From Rhea pennata (taxonomy: Eukaryota; Chordata; Aves; Rheiformes; Rheidae), in the NCBI RefSeq assembly GCF_028389875.1, contig NC_084702.1:67677582-67741581 (forward strand): 64,000 bases of DNA. Direction: 5' to 3'. The translations under genes and the position numbers were made by a program. Shown here in pieces: positions 14,001 to 28,056 of this stretch. The stretch's first letter is position 1; each line of letters begins with the position of its first letter. A model generated the notes under the pieces. It worked only from the letters and a program-made list of their open reading frames with translations. It did no database searches and had not been told where the DNA came from.

Positions 14001-14046
14001 TTTGCTTAATGTGCAATGGTATGACATTTGCTTAATATGCAATGGT
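14001..14046 (+). repeat. Short tandem duplication (20 bp, two copies)
   Basis: TTTGCTTAATGTGCAATGGT at 14001-14020 recurs at 14027-14046 with one substitution (G to A in the TGTGC/TATGC part). A 6-bp spacer separates the copies. Confidence 0.85.
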
Positions 14047-14220
14047 GGTGATGATGACAGTGATGAAAAGCAATAAACTATGTGAGAAGGAAATGTAGTG
14101 CTGCTAAAATGTCAGTGGAAATTCTCACCAGTTTGCCTGAGTCAAGAATGTGCTCCTCTTAAGGGAAGTGAAAATCCTTCACAGATATTACCTCATATTA
14201 AATTTTCCTCAGCAAATAGC

Positions 14221-15440
14221 CAAGTAAAGACAGGGTGAACTGTAACTTCCAGTTCAGCACTTTTTGCTGGGATTATTCAGAAGCTTATTGGTGTATTTGC
14301 AATGCCATAGGTATTTATAAGTGCATCTTTCCCTAGTGTATATTGAAAAAGAAAGGGTTACCTATGCATTTGGCTGAAGGACACTGTACACACTAGGCAT
14401 GTAATTTCTTACGCAGTGTGTGTGAGAGAGACAATACGTGTATTTTTCACCCATTCTGTGAAAGTCAAGTACTATGTACAAAGACTTCAAGTCTCACAAA
14501 GCAAGAGAAAGACAGCAGGAGCTTGACTCCTTAATGCAATAACTGAGGTACTTTCAGAGGCTAATGGAAACCTGGTCCTGCTTAAAGGGCTATTTACACG
14601 AAGCAGTAACTAGAGATTCAGTGCGCAGATAATCCTTGGAGCAGGAGTCAGAACTCAGATCTACCCTTCTCTTGGCAAGTATCCAGCTTAACACATTAAA
14701 ATGTCATTCTTGCCCCCTCAGCCCATTTTAGGGGGATTCTGGACAAATCTGTGCCATTAGTGTTTTGTGTTGGCTGTCTTCAGGCATTTTCTGCAAAGAG
14801 AACAATGACCTAAGGCAACTCCTGAACTCAGAGTCTGGAGATCCTGTTAGGAGAGCCAAGTGCTCCAGGGCGAGGCCATGTCTGACTCTGAAGCATCTAA
14901 GGCAGAACCGGACCCTGGGAGCCAGGCTTTCCAAAAAAACAGTTCAAAGTCTCTTCTAGCCTCAGCTCTGTTTATCTCAACAGGCATGTGAAAAAAAATA
15001 GCTCATAGCATCTGGAGCAAGTTCCTGTAAACTAATATTCAAAATTGTCATACTTACTCATGTAATGTTACTGCATGTATGCCAGCCTTGTTTATAAAGG
15101 TGGAAGTACCATGTGTTAAGGATAGAACTGACAAAATGATATAGACATTGTTTAGAATATAGCAGGAAATATGCTAACATAAGTTACTGTTTGGCTATTA
15201 TCTATGTAATACAGGGACCAAAAATATTGAAAACAGATTTCTCCTTGTGTATATTGTGGAAGAAAAGGTTAGCTGAGGTTTTCTATGCATTTGGCTCAAG
15301 GATGCTACAATAGGAGAACATGTGATTTCTTAGGGAAATCCTATGTGACTCTTCTGCAGCAGCTAACCTAGTAAACAAGAAGTGAACTGGAACTCTCTGT
15401 ACAAGGACTCTTTACTGGAATCATTCGGAAGCTTATGAAT
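14221..15440 (+). repeat. Diverged duplicated segments, order A-B...B'-A'
   Basis: Segment A (14221-14290, containing GTGAACTG, AACT, ATTCAGAAGCTTAT) is similar to A' (15370-15440, containing GTGAACTGGAACT, ATTCGGAAGCTTAT). Segment B (14336-14411, with GTGTATATTG, CTATGCATTTGGCT, AATTTCTTA) is similar to B' (15246-15332). All are on the same strand. The simplest reading is two diverged copies of an unnamed interspersed or tandem repeat cut at different points, or an old local duplication with later indels. Confidence 0.5.
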
Positions 15441-16510
15441 ATACTCAGGCTTCCTCAGGAGGTTCCCTCTATGTTAGATATATTGCTGCAGATATCGTCT
15501 CTCTAAAAAATGAACTTTGAACAACCCAAGATTTTGGACTTTAGAAAAAGCCTCTTACTCCTACAGAAATTCAAGGTCATATCATCTAAGTGTCTTCTAT
15601 GAGAGATGGGCAGGCTTTTATAAAATACATTCAACATTTTTAAATGTTATACAGCATAACCCTCTTTTAATAAATCTTTGACCATAAAGATCTTGCTAAT
15701 AATATTTCTGCATAATCTGCATATCTTTATAAGGCCACAGGTCATCTCCACTTGTGGATTTTCAGACATTCAAGCTGGCATATGTCTGTATGATTAAATC
15801 TAAAATGATTCAAAATTTCCTATCTTATTCCAAGCCTTCATCTATAAAAACCACAAGCATAATTCTTTTCTTGATTCCAATGAAGAGCATATGGGAATTG
15901 CTGAATGCTGAAAGCTCAAGTCTGTGTTGACCAAATTATGCTTCTCAGAACAAGTGTTCTTAAATAGTCACAAACAGAAGAGATAACATGATTATCCTTA
16001 AAAAAGCTTTATCTGACCAAAGCACCTCAGCTAATTCTTGTAAGTGATTTTTAGTCCTCATTCATCACTGACATTTTCAGAGGTACACCCATGTCTGCAC
16101 AGTTCCTGTAATGAAGTTTGGACCTTGAATTATTTTACAAATTATTTCAATACACATTCCCTTACTCTTAATTACCTGAAAGTGATGGTATTCAGAAGTT
16201 GTTGACAGGAGTATTTGGGTGTGTTTCCCCCCTCCTTTATTTTTTTTTTTTCCCTATCTGTGCTTCTTGCTTGGTTTCTGTATTAGTGTAAACACTTCCA
16301 TGTCATTTCAGATGGGAGGATCTCAGCTCAGAAGTGTTGTGCTTGCAGTTAGAACTGATACAAGTAGGAACGGTGGGTGACCATCTCCTTTAAAATTCAG
16401 ACTACACTTCAGGCTATACGCAGTAACAAAAACAAAGCAAAATTTTATGTCAAAATTGGGAACCGTTGGATTTGCAAAGCCTGTCTGTTGTCTTCAGAGC
16501 AATTCTCATT

Positions 16511-18830
16511 CTTTCCTCTTTAATCCCTCGAGCCCCGTTATTTTCCAATAGAAAGATAGCCTGTGAAAATTATTTCTCCTACCAAAGATACTGACATGGT
16601 TTATCAGTAAAGCCAGTCTAAATGGTTTAACTGAAGAATAAAAGCAAAATACTCTTCAAATTTGTATACTTGTTCTAGACTTATTTGCAGATGTACTAAT
16701 AGGACATGGCTTATGTGATTAACTGTAAGTATTTCAGACTTGCTGCCTACTCTTGAGTGTGTAGCAGTAACTATTCAGTATTAAAGTGAAACATCACTCT
16801 AGACATCAAACAACTGTTTAGTGTTCAGAAGTGCTTTGTACCTTGGATATGAAATCCAGGATATTTCTAATATATGTGTATCCTCTCATTTTGAATAGTT
16901 TTGTTGTAAGTCTTCTAAGCAGTATTGGCCCCCCTGCCCCAATTTACTTTGAGCAGCTAACTAAATGCAGAGTGTTGCAGACGATTCCCATTAAGAGGAA
17001 GAAGCAGTGACAGACTTGGTCTTTTTGTGTGTGTGTGTGTTTTAGTTTACTTACAGAGAACTTAAAAAGCCCATATCCCTATGTACACAGGACTCAAAGA
17101 GGTGGAATCTCTTACATTACTTATATTTCACTATTCCTTCCAGCTGCACTCCCAGGCTCTTGTCTAACTTTTTCTCAGGTGTTTGTGGCTAATGCTTCTG
17201 CAGTGACATCTGGCACTTCTACACTATTTTCTCTTCCTGTTTCTTTCTTTCTCTGTTGGCTGCACAGACCTTCACAAATTACTCCAGAAGAGCCCTCCTA
17301 CAAAATCTTCAGAGCAGGAAAATATATCTTAATTGGAACCAGTTTCTGCTGTTTTCTTACAAGGTAGCAGAAGATTCACACTTTCTCTGGGCGATTTCTG
17401 TTTTTCATTTTACTATTTTGATTCTGGAACACCCCAAGACAGAGCTTTCACCTGGAGTCACAGTCTTTTATGTATTTATCTGCTTTTACACGCCTCTGAG
17501 ATCAGTACCGAAAGATGTACTCTCTAAAGACTCCATGCTCTTCTCATCAAAATCGATGTCAATAGGACTATACTCCAAAGAGCACTGGAAAGGAGAGCTG
17601 CTGATGCCAGATCAGTTCTACATGCTTTGTCCTCTTTAGATTTGGATATCCTCTTGCTCTTCACAAGCGATCAGGTTTTTAGGCTTTGCTGCACGAATGA
17701 ATGAGTCACACCAAAATAGTGTACCTCATAAATGGAAGTATTGTTCTGCCTATGGAATATCACAGGTTCTTCATTAGCTAACTAATTCTAGATCATTTTA
17801 AATGCTATATGTTCATGTTTCTAAACAAATTAGACTTAAATCTGAGATTTTGATGGTCACAAAATACACTAAGGATAAGTAAAATTTTGTAGAATACATT
17901 CCTTTAATAAAGATAATTGCTGTCTCTCATTCAGAGTTTTGTAGATCCAAACTTAATAATTTAATAATAATAAAGCAAAAGAATTTGAATTTGAACTATG
18001 AAAATGTACCAACCTGGAACTAAAAGAGGGCCATCTCTTGTAACTAAAGTGTGCAATTTAGATACTGATTGTACACAGATTGATCAGCAATTAATTGTGA
18101 TTTAAGTTATGAATTAATTAAGATTGCTTAGAAGTGGCCCAATATTGTTTTTATTTTGTCTAAAGAGGATTTAATGCATAAAAGCCTAACTCAAGAAAGA
18201 GCAGTAAGTGTTGTTCTTGAAACTTTTCAAGATTGTCCAGTATTATGTTCTTTTCCAAGTATTGATTGCTAAAACTGCAAAATTACAGATTATCTGTTAA
18301 TTAGCTTTGTTTGTGAGAGCAAGCATTAACATAGCTCTTTTAAACATCATTAATTGGCTTTTAGGAATAAAATTATGAAGGAAGAATGAGTCATAGTGGT
18401 AAAGTATCAATCTTTGTAATGATAATGTCACTAAAGTCATCCTCTCTGTTCCGTTCTTCTTTTCAGGAATGGCTTTGTGAGGACATAGGTCGCATTGTAG
18501 AAAGCTCAATTCTTTCCTCACTAAAACTGACAGCAGAGGTTTGCATAGGCTTGGTCTGCTCCTACATAATCAAAGACAAGGGATTCATGCTCATTTGGCT
18601 TAGCCATGTTTGATATTAATCATTAAAGCCGCTATTCATGCTAATAGGTATGGAGCTGTTTTGTGCCTGTTAATAAAACTTAACAGTTATATAACTTTGT
18701 ATTTTCAAGTCCCTGGGAGCAGCTAATGACTGGCTAAACACAAAGATAACTTTTCCTCTTTAATCTTTAGAGTCCCATACTTCCCATTTGTTTCCAATAC
18801 AGAGACTTCTTGTGAAAATTTTTTCTCTTT
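16511..18830 (+). repeat. Diverged direct repeat pair
   Basis: The stretch 16511-16581 and the stretch 18751-18830 share TTCCTCTTTAATC, a GAG-CCC block, TTTCCAATA-AGA and TGTGAAAATT-TTTCTC in the same order and strand, separated by about 2.2 kb. This may be the same class of old duplication as at 14.2-15.4 kb. It was judged by eye only. Confidence 0.4.
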
Positions 18831-21800
18831 ACTGAGCTGCAATTAGAGGAGAAAACTTAAGGCATCTCTGAGAGGACATTTAGTGGGTTAGTTCTGCAAC
18901 TTGTGGTGTATCTCTAATGATAGTACTAGCATCATATTTGGTCAGTGATTGTTGCAATAGAAATGAAGGCTAGCTATCTGGATGGAGATCTCTGTGACAT
19001 TTAGGGCCTCAGAGGGTAGCCATCTGTAACAAATTACAAGAGTAGCCTCTAATCAGCTTCAGAATAATAAAAGGAAAGGATTTGGAGCATATGCAGAAAT
19101 GTAGCAAAACAGTGTTTGAGATAATACTGTCCCTCAAATATTATCTTCCTCCATGATGAGCTCCTTCTGGGTTAAACTGAAACTGTGCTGAGTAGCTCTC
19201 TTTGGAAGCAGACCTTATTCTTGTTCTTCCTTTTGCCAGCTGTGGGAACCCATCCCACGGGTGACCTAGTACAAATTCTTCTCTGAAGCCTTTGGTACAC
19301 TCCCTCTTCCTGGAGTCAGAGCCAACTGCATTATCAGGACAGACTTGGTATCCACAAGGAGTGATAGCAGTCAGCCTCCAGTCTCTCTTGCAACTGCTTC
19401 TTGCAAAAAGGCAATGATTTACGCAACCAGAGTCATCTGTGGGCTTAGCTGTGGAGCATATAAGCTTTTGTCCTACTCCTGGAGTCTTGCTCTGGAGTTG
19501 TGGGCATAGAAGCCATGAGATGCCTGCTTTAGTATCATGTGGCAGGGCTGTTCTGTACTTCCCAGCTTAAAACAATGTAATTAGTCACTGCTTCCTGCAA
19601 ATGGTCTTTTCTGTCTGCTACTGAGCTTTGGGTGGCACCTATTAATGGCTTCTGCTGGAACTGCCACAGACAGGGCTGCCTGTGTTACAGGCAGAGCTTT
19701 TCAAAATAAAGCATCACACAACATGGAGGTAGCTCCTGACTCCTCCAGAGGTTTTGGGGAGGATCTTACTACTAAACCCTAAAGACAAACCTGTGACTGG
19801 CATAGATTATTTTAAGCTGTAGTAAGAATGAAAACTTTAGCAAGTCTTTCTATCTGGGAGCCCTTGTGTGGCTGTCTCTCTTGAAGGAATCAGACCATTC
19901 TGGGATATTACCTCAAAGAGCTTGTCAGGGAGCCAAGGTAAAGGTTGTATTCCTTTGAAGTCCAAGATAGAGGTAGTATTGCAAGGGATAGGTCAAGGTT
20001 GCTGCCTGTAAGAAGGGACAGGCTGAATGTGTGTGACCGTCACAGACAAATACAAGTTTCTTCCCAAATACCTCACCAAACCCAGCTGTTCTGTGTGAAA
20101 AACACATTGCTTCTGCACCTGAACACACAGAAAATGCACAAGGACTCCCTGCAATGGGGATTAGAACTTGGCCACCCTACCCAGCAGGGCTGTGCTTTGC
20201 AGAATCACCCTTACTCCTGCTTCAGCCTTCGAATTCAGTCTCTAGCTTCACTGTTGTTTCTTAAGGGATGTCCAAGCTTCAAAAGCAGAGTGGACAGTGC
20301 CCTCTAGCCTAATCAGGTGGTCAGAGCACCCTGTGGACATGGAAATATCCTCTTGAGCACCCTCACCCGTTGCAGCCCACTTCTTCCACTTCCCAAACAA
20401 GGCCTAAGCCACCTCTGTAGTTGGAGGTGATGGTTCCACCAATGTATGATGACATCAGCTATTTTTCCCATGTGACTTTAGAGAGAGCAAATTCTCAGAT
20501 GTGTAGAACCAAGAGAGGGTTTCAAGCCACAAGTGTCAGTTGAGGTGGCCTGAGGATTGTAAGTAAGTAGCACAGGATGTGACAGAAAAGATTAAATTAA
20601 TGTCATCATCTCCAAAGCCAAGTGAGATTCCATTTAGATGTGACTTCATACTGTGTGTATTTTACATCTTAAAGCTTCACCTTCACAGAGTCCTCCTAGT
20701 TATCAGTCTTGCTAATCACAGGCATAAGGGTGAAGTCTACGTAAAAAGCCAGGAATGAGGCATTGTGGAATTGTTACTGGTAGGCATATATCGAAAGAGG
20801 CAAGACAATAAAATCTCAGCATATAGAGCTGTGCAGGAAATTAAACCTGAGAAAAGAAACGAGACCCCATGAATTTGCTGTTGGCTAGTACATGTGTCCA
20901 TTCCCATTCACAAGGTGGATGTATGGGTTTCTAATGATGGATCAGGATGAAACAGAGTTCTTAGGTCCAAGAAAGAGTGTGTCTGGGCTTTAGCTTTGAT
21001 TTTTGAGTTCTAATTTTTTTTTATCAGTGAAAATTAGCATTCTAAACAAAGAGTGTTAAATGTTAAAGCAGTGTGCTACAGTGCTCATAACTAAAGCATG
21101 TTTGACTCCAGGCTGCACTCCACAACAGCACTGTGCACAGAGAGTGAAGAGGTAAAGGCTGAAGAGGCATTCATCACCTGAAGCTTGCAACAGGCAAAGC
21201 CAAACACCTATACTGGGGCCTCACTTAAGTACCTCTATAATTGGAATTAAGACCCTAATAAAGCCTTCCTGCATTTATTTTCTGGGTATGAGAGTTAGGT
21301 ACTCCTCTCAAGGAAGGTAGTTTCTGTGTTCCAGTAGGTATCCAAACCGGCTGCAGAGGTCCTGGAGGATCAGCAGCGTCCTCACCTGCTGAGGTGTGGC
21401 AGGCTCAGAAAGAGCAGAGTCCAGAAGACCTTTGGAATTAGGTACATAGTTCTGTTCCCTGTTATAATATTGCATCAGATGATCAATGGATAAAAGGCAA
21501 ATTCCCTGTTTTCCCCTGTGAGCATCAAGCTCCTTCTGTCAGTCCATCCTGGTTACTACGAGAGCGCTTGGATCCCCGGCCATACCCAAAATACTCCTCA
21601 GTCTAATGGCTAAGGCCCATATGATGAGCTCACCATCTCTCCCAACCTAAGGATAGCCTAGAGCCCAGGACTGTGGTTTGACACGTGGCGAGAGTGCTGC
21701 TTCAACTTTTGCCCTTGGCTGTTTATTCTAGCCCTATATCCCTTAAACCTTTGCCTTTGGCTGTTTATTCATGTTTATTCCTTCTTCCTCCCAGCCTTCC

Positions 21801-24800
21801 AGTGGCCTGGGGTTTGTGCTCAGTGTAATTCACAGCAGGAGAACTATTCAACTGAAAAATCCCTTAAGGGGAAGTTAATTAAAAAAATGAATCAATTCTT
21901 TGATCTGTCTTACTGTATGGATGAGCACAAACTTTTGGGCTAACACAAAGCAATAGGGTATCATAGAACATGTGACATAATGGATGCTCAAGCTGGTACT
22001 ACTAGCAGAAAAAGTACCTGATAAATCCTAATCTAGGCCAATACAATTACTTATCAGCCTGTACCTCATTCACTCACAGTATTTGGTTCAAGAATTTGCT
22101 CTGCAGCTTCCCTGGTAATCTGTACTTCAGAGCAAGGAGCATTGAACAGAGCTGACTGTGAAAGTGAACCACTACTTCAGCTCAGTACTATCAAATGAGG
22201 CTCCATGACACCAGGATGGCTGTTCGCTGCATCTCAGGTGACTCAAATGAGGAAAAAAGTTGCCTAGACATCCAACTTTGCAAAGACAGGAACAAGAGAC
22301 AACATGCTCAATAGCACAATTTTCAGCATGTAAGTACATTCCTGCTGTCTGCAGTACTGTCTGCAAGTCCCAAGCATTTTACAGAAAACAGTTTTCTGCC
22401 TGAAGAATCTTAGTCTTACAGCCCTGATGCTACAATAAATCATTCCCTGGGTGGGCGGCCCTTGGCATTACTGGGGATGTGCAGAGAGGCAGACATCTGC
22501 CTGTCAGGTCCTGCTCTCAATCTGCAAGTTAGTGAAAGCAAAGATACTTGTTACACCAGAAGGGAGGATGTGAGGATGCACGCAGATATGTAATTAAGTG
22601 GGTACTAGGTTAGGATTGTACGTCATTGGTAAAGATGTTTTTGTATAAAAATAAAAGCAGGACAGAGGATAAAAATAGGTCCACCTTGATGGAAACTCCT
22701 GGAAAGGATACAGAATCAGCCTCAATTTTCAACCCAATGCAAACAATCATCTGCCTAAAGATGAAAACATCTCTCAACTTGACTTTTAAATGTGCTGGGA
22801 TTATCTTCTTTTTATAGTTAGAATTTCTATTTATGTACCAATACAGAACTTATATTAGCCCGTAAGAGAACGGTGGTTAACCAGCGCAACACCAAACAAT
22901 AATATTTGTAAAATCTGGCCTAGAAAGGATAAAGCTGCTTCTATATAAATGAATTTTGCCACTGTGTCCTCTAAGGCCACATCTTAAGATATCTGTACAT
23001 TATTTAATACCATAATATCCCAGGCCCTGATGCACTATATTAAGCAGTACTGAAAACCACAAGAAGTCCCGAAGACTAAATTTTCTTCTACATGGTGTCA
23101 TGTAGGAGTCAGCGGTTATAGCTAAGTGTACAGACTCACCCTTAAACTAGGCTACATTCAGCAGCTTTCATATGTTAGTGAATACTTGCACATGCTGCAT
23201 AGCATATTCTGATGAGTGTTTGGTACTTTAGCATAGGGGCTGTGCATGCCACCACCCTGTCCAGCAGTAAATGACTGAGGTTTCTTCCTGTGCATGAGAT
23301 AATTGCTATAAGCTTTAGGTATACTTGGGAAGACAAACAACAGTGTTAGTAGAAAATATATGGATCATAGGACTTGCCATGCTTAAACACATCCTTGAGC
23401 TTGCCATCCACCTTCCAGGTGGATACCTTCCAGATGGAGAGCCCATGGATATCTAAAGATCTAGCAAGCTGTATCACATTTGAAAAGTGATGTGGAAAGA
23501 CTGAGAGGAGGAATGCAATGACTCTGTGTAAATACAGAACTTCACATGCTTCTGAAAAGCACACATTAGGTATCTCCACCTCCTCCCTGACTTAGCTGTC
23601 TTTTTTTCTCTACTTACATGCTGATGTATAGAAATTTAGTTTCAAGCAGTGAGTGGGCGTACAGCTTAGTCCAATGATAGTATGGAAGAAGGCATATTTG
23701 TTTTCCTAGATATGGTTCAACAAGTAAGAGAGTATTTTGTCCTAGCAACTTTGTACAGGGAGAAATTTGAAGACTACTGGCACTTATACAGGATTCACTG
23801 AAGCTGGCTCTCAGCTGAGTGACAAGAATTTGGGTCAAATGATTCCTGTTCATGACAGATCAGCTCTGGAGTGCATGTAAAGTTCGTATCAGCTATGGTG
23901 CTTCAAATTCATCTGCCATGTTCACGCCATGGATTGAAGCACAGAAGATCTGAAGCATCACACAAGCATTATCTTACTAAACTTCATAGTGCAGGACATG
24001 TTCCTCTGTGGGATCTCTTAAACAAAAATACAGGAAGTATGGCTACATGATAAACTGGCGAGCAAAAAGATACGACTGATGGGAATGATAGGACACTGGA
24101 AATGGAGCCAACACAACAGTGACAAGAATTGCTAAGGAGCACAGTGGGAACTTGCACAGAGCAAGAGAGTATATTTGTATGTGATACATTGATGTATTGA
24201 TGTTGGAACTTGCAATATTAAGAGTATATGAATGTCTGAGATGTGCTCAGTAACTTTTATTTAAAGATTTCCGTGCTTGTCTGACTATTACAAATCTAAA
24301 TTAGCTTGTAACTCTCATAAATCCTATTTTTCATGATGTAATTAGGCCCTTGCACTATTGAAGAGTAAGCCTCTTCAATTTCATATCCATAAATCAGACT
24401 TAGTTCTAGGACTGGTTCCACCAACCCTTCCACAGTTAGTAAGATTGTTACCATTTGTTGGTGTTTATCATGTTCTTCAGAGATTTATATTTAGCTTCAT
24501 TTAGCTTCATTTTCTTCCAAGAACTATGCTGTATCTTATTTCACTGACATGAAGGCTGACCTCTCATGCTACTGTATGGGACTCAGCAATGGGACTCATC
24601 CAGCATGATTAAGAATGTGCTAAACTTTACGCTGCCAGTATAATCAACTGTGGGATGGCATAAGTGCTCAGATTGGCAAGCAAGCCTGAAGCTGTTAAAC
24701 ATTTTACAGCATGTAGGTTGTTTTATCAGATGAACTTCTGTAGGAAGTTCTTTCTCAGGCATTTGTGCACTATAAACACTGTAGAAATTTGTAACTGAAA

Positions 24801-27800
24801 TATTAAGACTGGTCCGAATGAAGTATGAATGGAATGCTTGTGTCTGGAAGCACGACAAGACACATAGAGCAAAGGTTGAAAGAATGGCCTTTCAGGGACT
24901 TGAATGACAGTAGTCAAACCAACAAGCAGTGAGGTGTGCTGTTTACATGAAGATCAGAAGACATGTACTCTGATAAGGCTACAGTGCAGGCAACTCATCA
25001 CCCAAAAACCCAAGTTCTGATAACATGGGTTTGGATAACATCTTCCCAACAGGAAGAGAGATGGTAGCCATAAAGATAGCGAAACAAAGGGACAAAAACA
25101 ATGGGCAGAAACTTTGCCCAAGATTAATGGAGGATAAGGCAAGTAAGATTCTGAAGCAAAATCATCCCACAAAAACTGCTTGAGTCAAGAAGGTGACTTG
25201 TCCAAAAAATAGTTCTTTGTTGCCAGTCAAGAGAGATCCAAAATAGTGAGGCCTCAACAGCTGGTGTCTTCTATGCTACATACAAACGACCCTTGCCAGA
25301 CCACTTCGGCACAAGTATCTTGATTCTTGGCAGTATGTGGCAGTGAGATCCACCTTGTAGCTAGCTTCTCCGTATTGCGTGGGTGAATCTTCACCTTCAC
25401 TGCTAACCATAAGAGTCTTATTGCTCGTAGTGAATCCAGTGTTTCCACACAACATATTTTTGAGGCATCTGAGGTAGAAATTTTTCCAGTGAAAGGAATG
25501 AAAATGCCTTCAGTGTAATTGTTTTGGGCAAGTAGTGTTTTTCTTTCCATTTCTTTTCAAATTCATGGCACTAAGTTAGTGCAGGTTAGCAGATCAAAAA
25601 ATCCTTCATTACTTCTCCCTGCAAACACACAAACAGAGCAAACACAAATAGAGCATATGGTTTTCCTGCAGGCAGAGGAGACCAGGGAATTTTGAGAAGC
25701 CCTATAGCAACATACTGACAACACGTCACTGGGATTTGCAGGCATGGGTCCCTAACGATAAGAAAATTCTCTGTATTTGAAAAATCTTAATTACAAAGAG
25801 ATTATTTCTCTGGGGTCGGAAAGCTCATTTCCAAGAACAGCTCTGATCTAGCCTGACAACACAGAGATGCTTCCACTGAGACCTCATAGGAAAAAGCTGT
25901 TGCCTTGTGCATGTACCAAAACACATGCGCTATTCAGTGTACTCGAGGTTATTCTTGGCATGAGCAGAGACTACTCTTGCTCCTATCACAGCAAGTGTGA
26001 ATTTTTTTTATTGGCTTTCATGGATACATTCAGTCAGAAATCAAATTTGCTTTGCTGGTTGTATCATATAACCATTTTTTAAAGAACGACTTAAGAATAA
26101 GAAATAACTTCTATAGACTTAATTCATAGTCCATAAAATGAATCATTGGCAGGCCTTTCTTGGCAATAATGTATATTTACCCTCTGGTGTTTATAAATGC
26201 TGCTAAAAGTTCAACATTGTACATGGTTGGTTACACTGTATGGTTTTTAAAATGTGCACACAACTTTTCAGTAAAGGAAGTTCTTTAATATTCTTCACTG
26301 GCTAGAGGAAAGTGGGTGCCAAATAAAACTGTGAAATGGGAAACAATGCACAAAGGAAAAGTTCCAGAACATCAACACATCCGTTCCTTTTCTCTGCCAT
26401 AAATAACCAACACACCCTTTAAAGCAAGACTAAATGGCTCCAGGAAACTCTCATTAATGAAAATGTCCTAGCTGGGCTTCTCACTTTCATTGGAAGTTTA
26501 CAGCCCCCCAAGAAGTACTTTTCTGACCCAGATAACAGATAAGTTGTTCTCCAAGTAATAGTAAGTAAGATAAACTAGCTAGCCCGTTATCCAAACAGCC
26601 TTAAACCCTCCTCTCTCACTGCCCAATATGTTAATATTGAAAGGCACTTTCCCTATGCTATTAAAACGACAAAATCCTGCACTGAGTTAATAAAGGCACG
26701 GTGTGTGTTCCAGCATCTGCCCTTCAGTTATCTGGAAACCAGAGATAAGGCAGGAAACAAAATAAATGACCTGCATATATGTACTACATGCAGTTAAGTT
26801 TTATTTTAAAATAAAATAGCTTTGATATTTTACAGGGAAGCTCACATGATGAGACGGGATGCATAAATGACAGTTTCTGTAGATCAGAAGTAGCAGAGTA
26901 AGGATAATTAAACCAATCTTTCATCTATGGGATATATATATTTAAATTAGCATATTAACAGTATGAAAAACTGATATTGAAGCTTGTATTCTATAGATTT
27001 GTGTTAAATAGCCAGGTCAAGAAAGTTTCTTAACTCCTGGTTGAGTCATTAAAAATTGAGTCATTAAGTACAAACCAAAAACCAAGTAACTTCAGGAACT
27101 ACCTCTATCTCTGATTTCTCCTGCCAACTTTTTCTAATTTTGCAATCATATTTTCCTGCTTTTAACAAAACCTTTTTCCTCAGTTCTTCTACGGAATGCC
27201 TGTGGATTAGAGGGGAAGCTGCCTAGCTAAGGATAAAGAGGAAACAGTAAAACTGACTATTGTTTGATTTTGTCATATAGAAAATGGGCCAGATCTTCTG
27301 CATTTACTCATGGTATAGATTCTTTGATCAACAGGGCTTCTTGCCAAGTAAGAAACCTCTGAGCCTTTACTAAAGGTGAAATAACATGAGCTGCGGAAAA
27401 CACAGGCAGTAAATTTCATTTAATACTTTCAATGCCTTCAGGAGAAAGTTCTTGCATCCTTTTAGTGGATATAAAACTACATTTGTGGGTCTATCATCTG
27501 TAGTGCAGTGAGCTGCATCCTTAACAGCGTCTCCACAGCAGACACAGTGACATGGGCACCTTCTCCGTAAGCCTTCTGCTGCTATGGATATTCCCAGTAA
27601 CGCTGTTTCCTCATAGGACTGCGGGACTCCCTGGCATCCATTGCAGCACTGAGTACTGTTGGGTGGAAAGAGGTCAGGGGGACTTCAGGGCTGGAATGGG
27701 AACAGGGAATTAAACGTCTTGGGAAGTGAAAGTGCCAGACTTCTTGGAGTGCACAGTGGAGTCCAGACCCCAGAACTAGGCATCCAGCAGCCATTCCCTG

Positions 27801-27989
27801 TGCAGAGAGATTTAAGCATTGAGAGTGTGAAGAGCTGACTGACTGCCTGGCTTGTTGGATAGGGAGCTGTTGAAACCTGGCTGACAGAAGAACACTAAGA
27901 AAAGGACTCTCTTAAAGTCAGCCCTTCTTTGGAATTATAAATGTTTTAATCTATTTTGGGAGGAGACATCATCTTCTGCCAAGCAACTT

Positions 27990-28056
27990 GTGCTTTTAAT
28001 ACAAGTCTGTATAGTACATATATAGTGCTATTTAATACAAGTTTGTATAGTACAAG
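27990..28056 (+). repeat. Short tandem duplication
   Basis: The unit TTTAATACAAGT-TGTATAGTAC occurs twice, the copies differing at one base (C/T) and separated by a TATATAGTGC-type spacer. A local replication-slippage product with no coding content. Confidence 0.75.
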
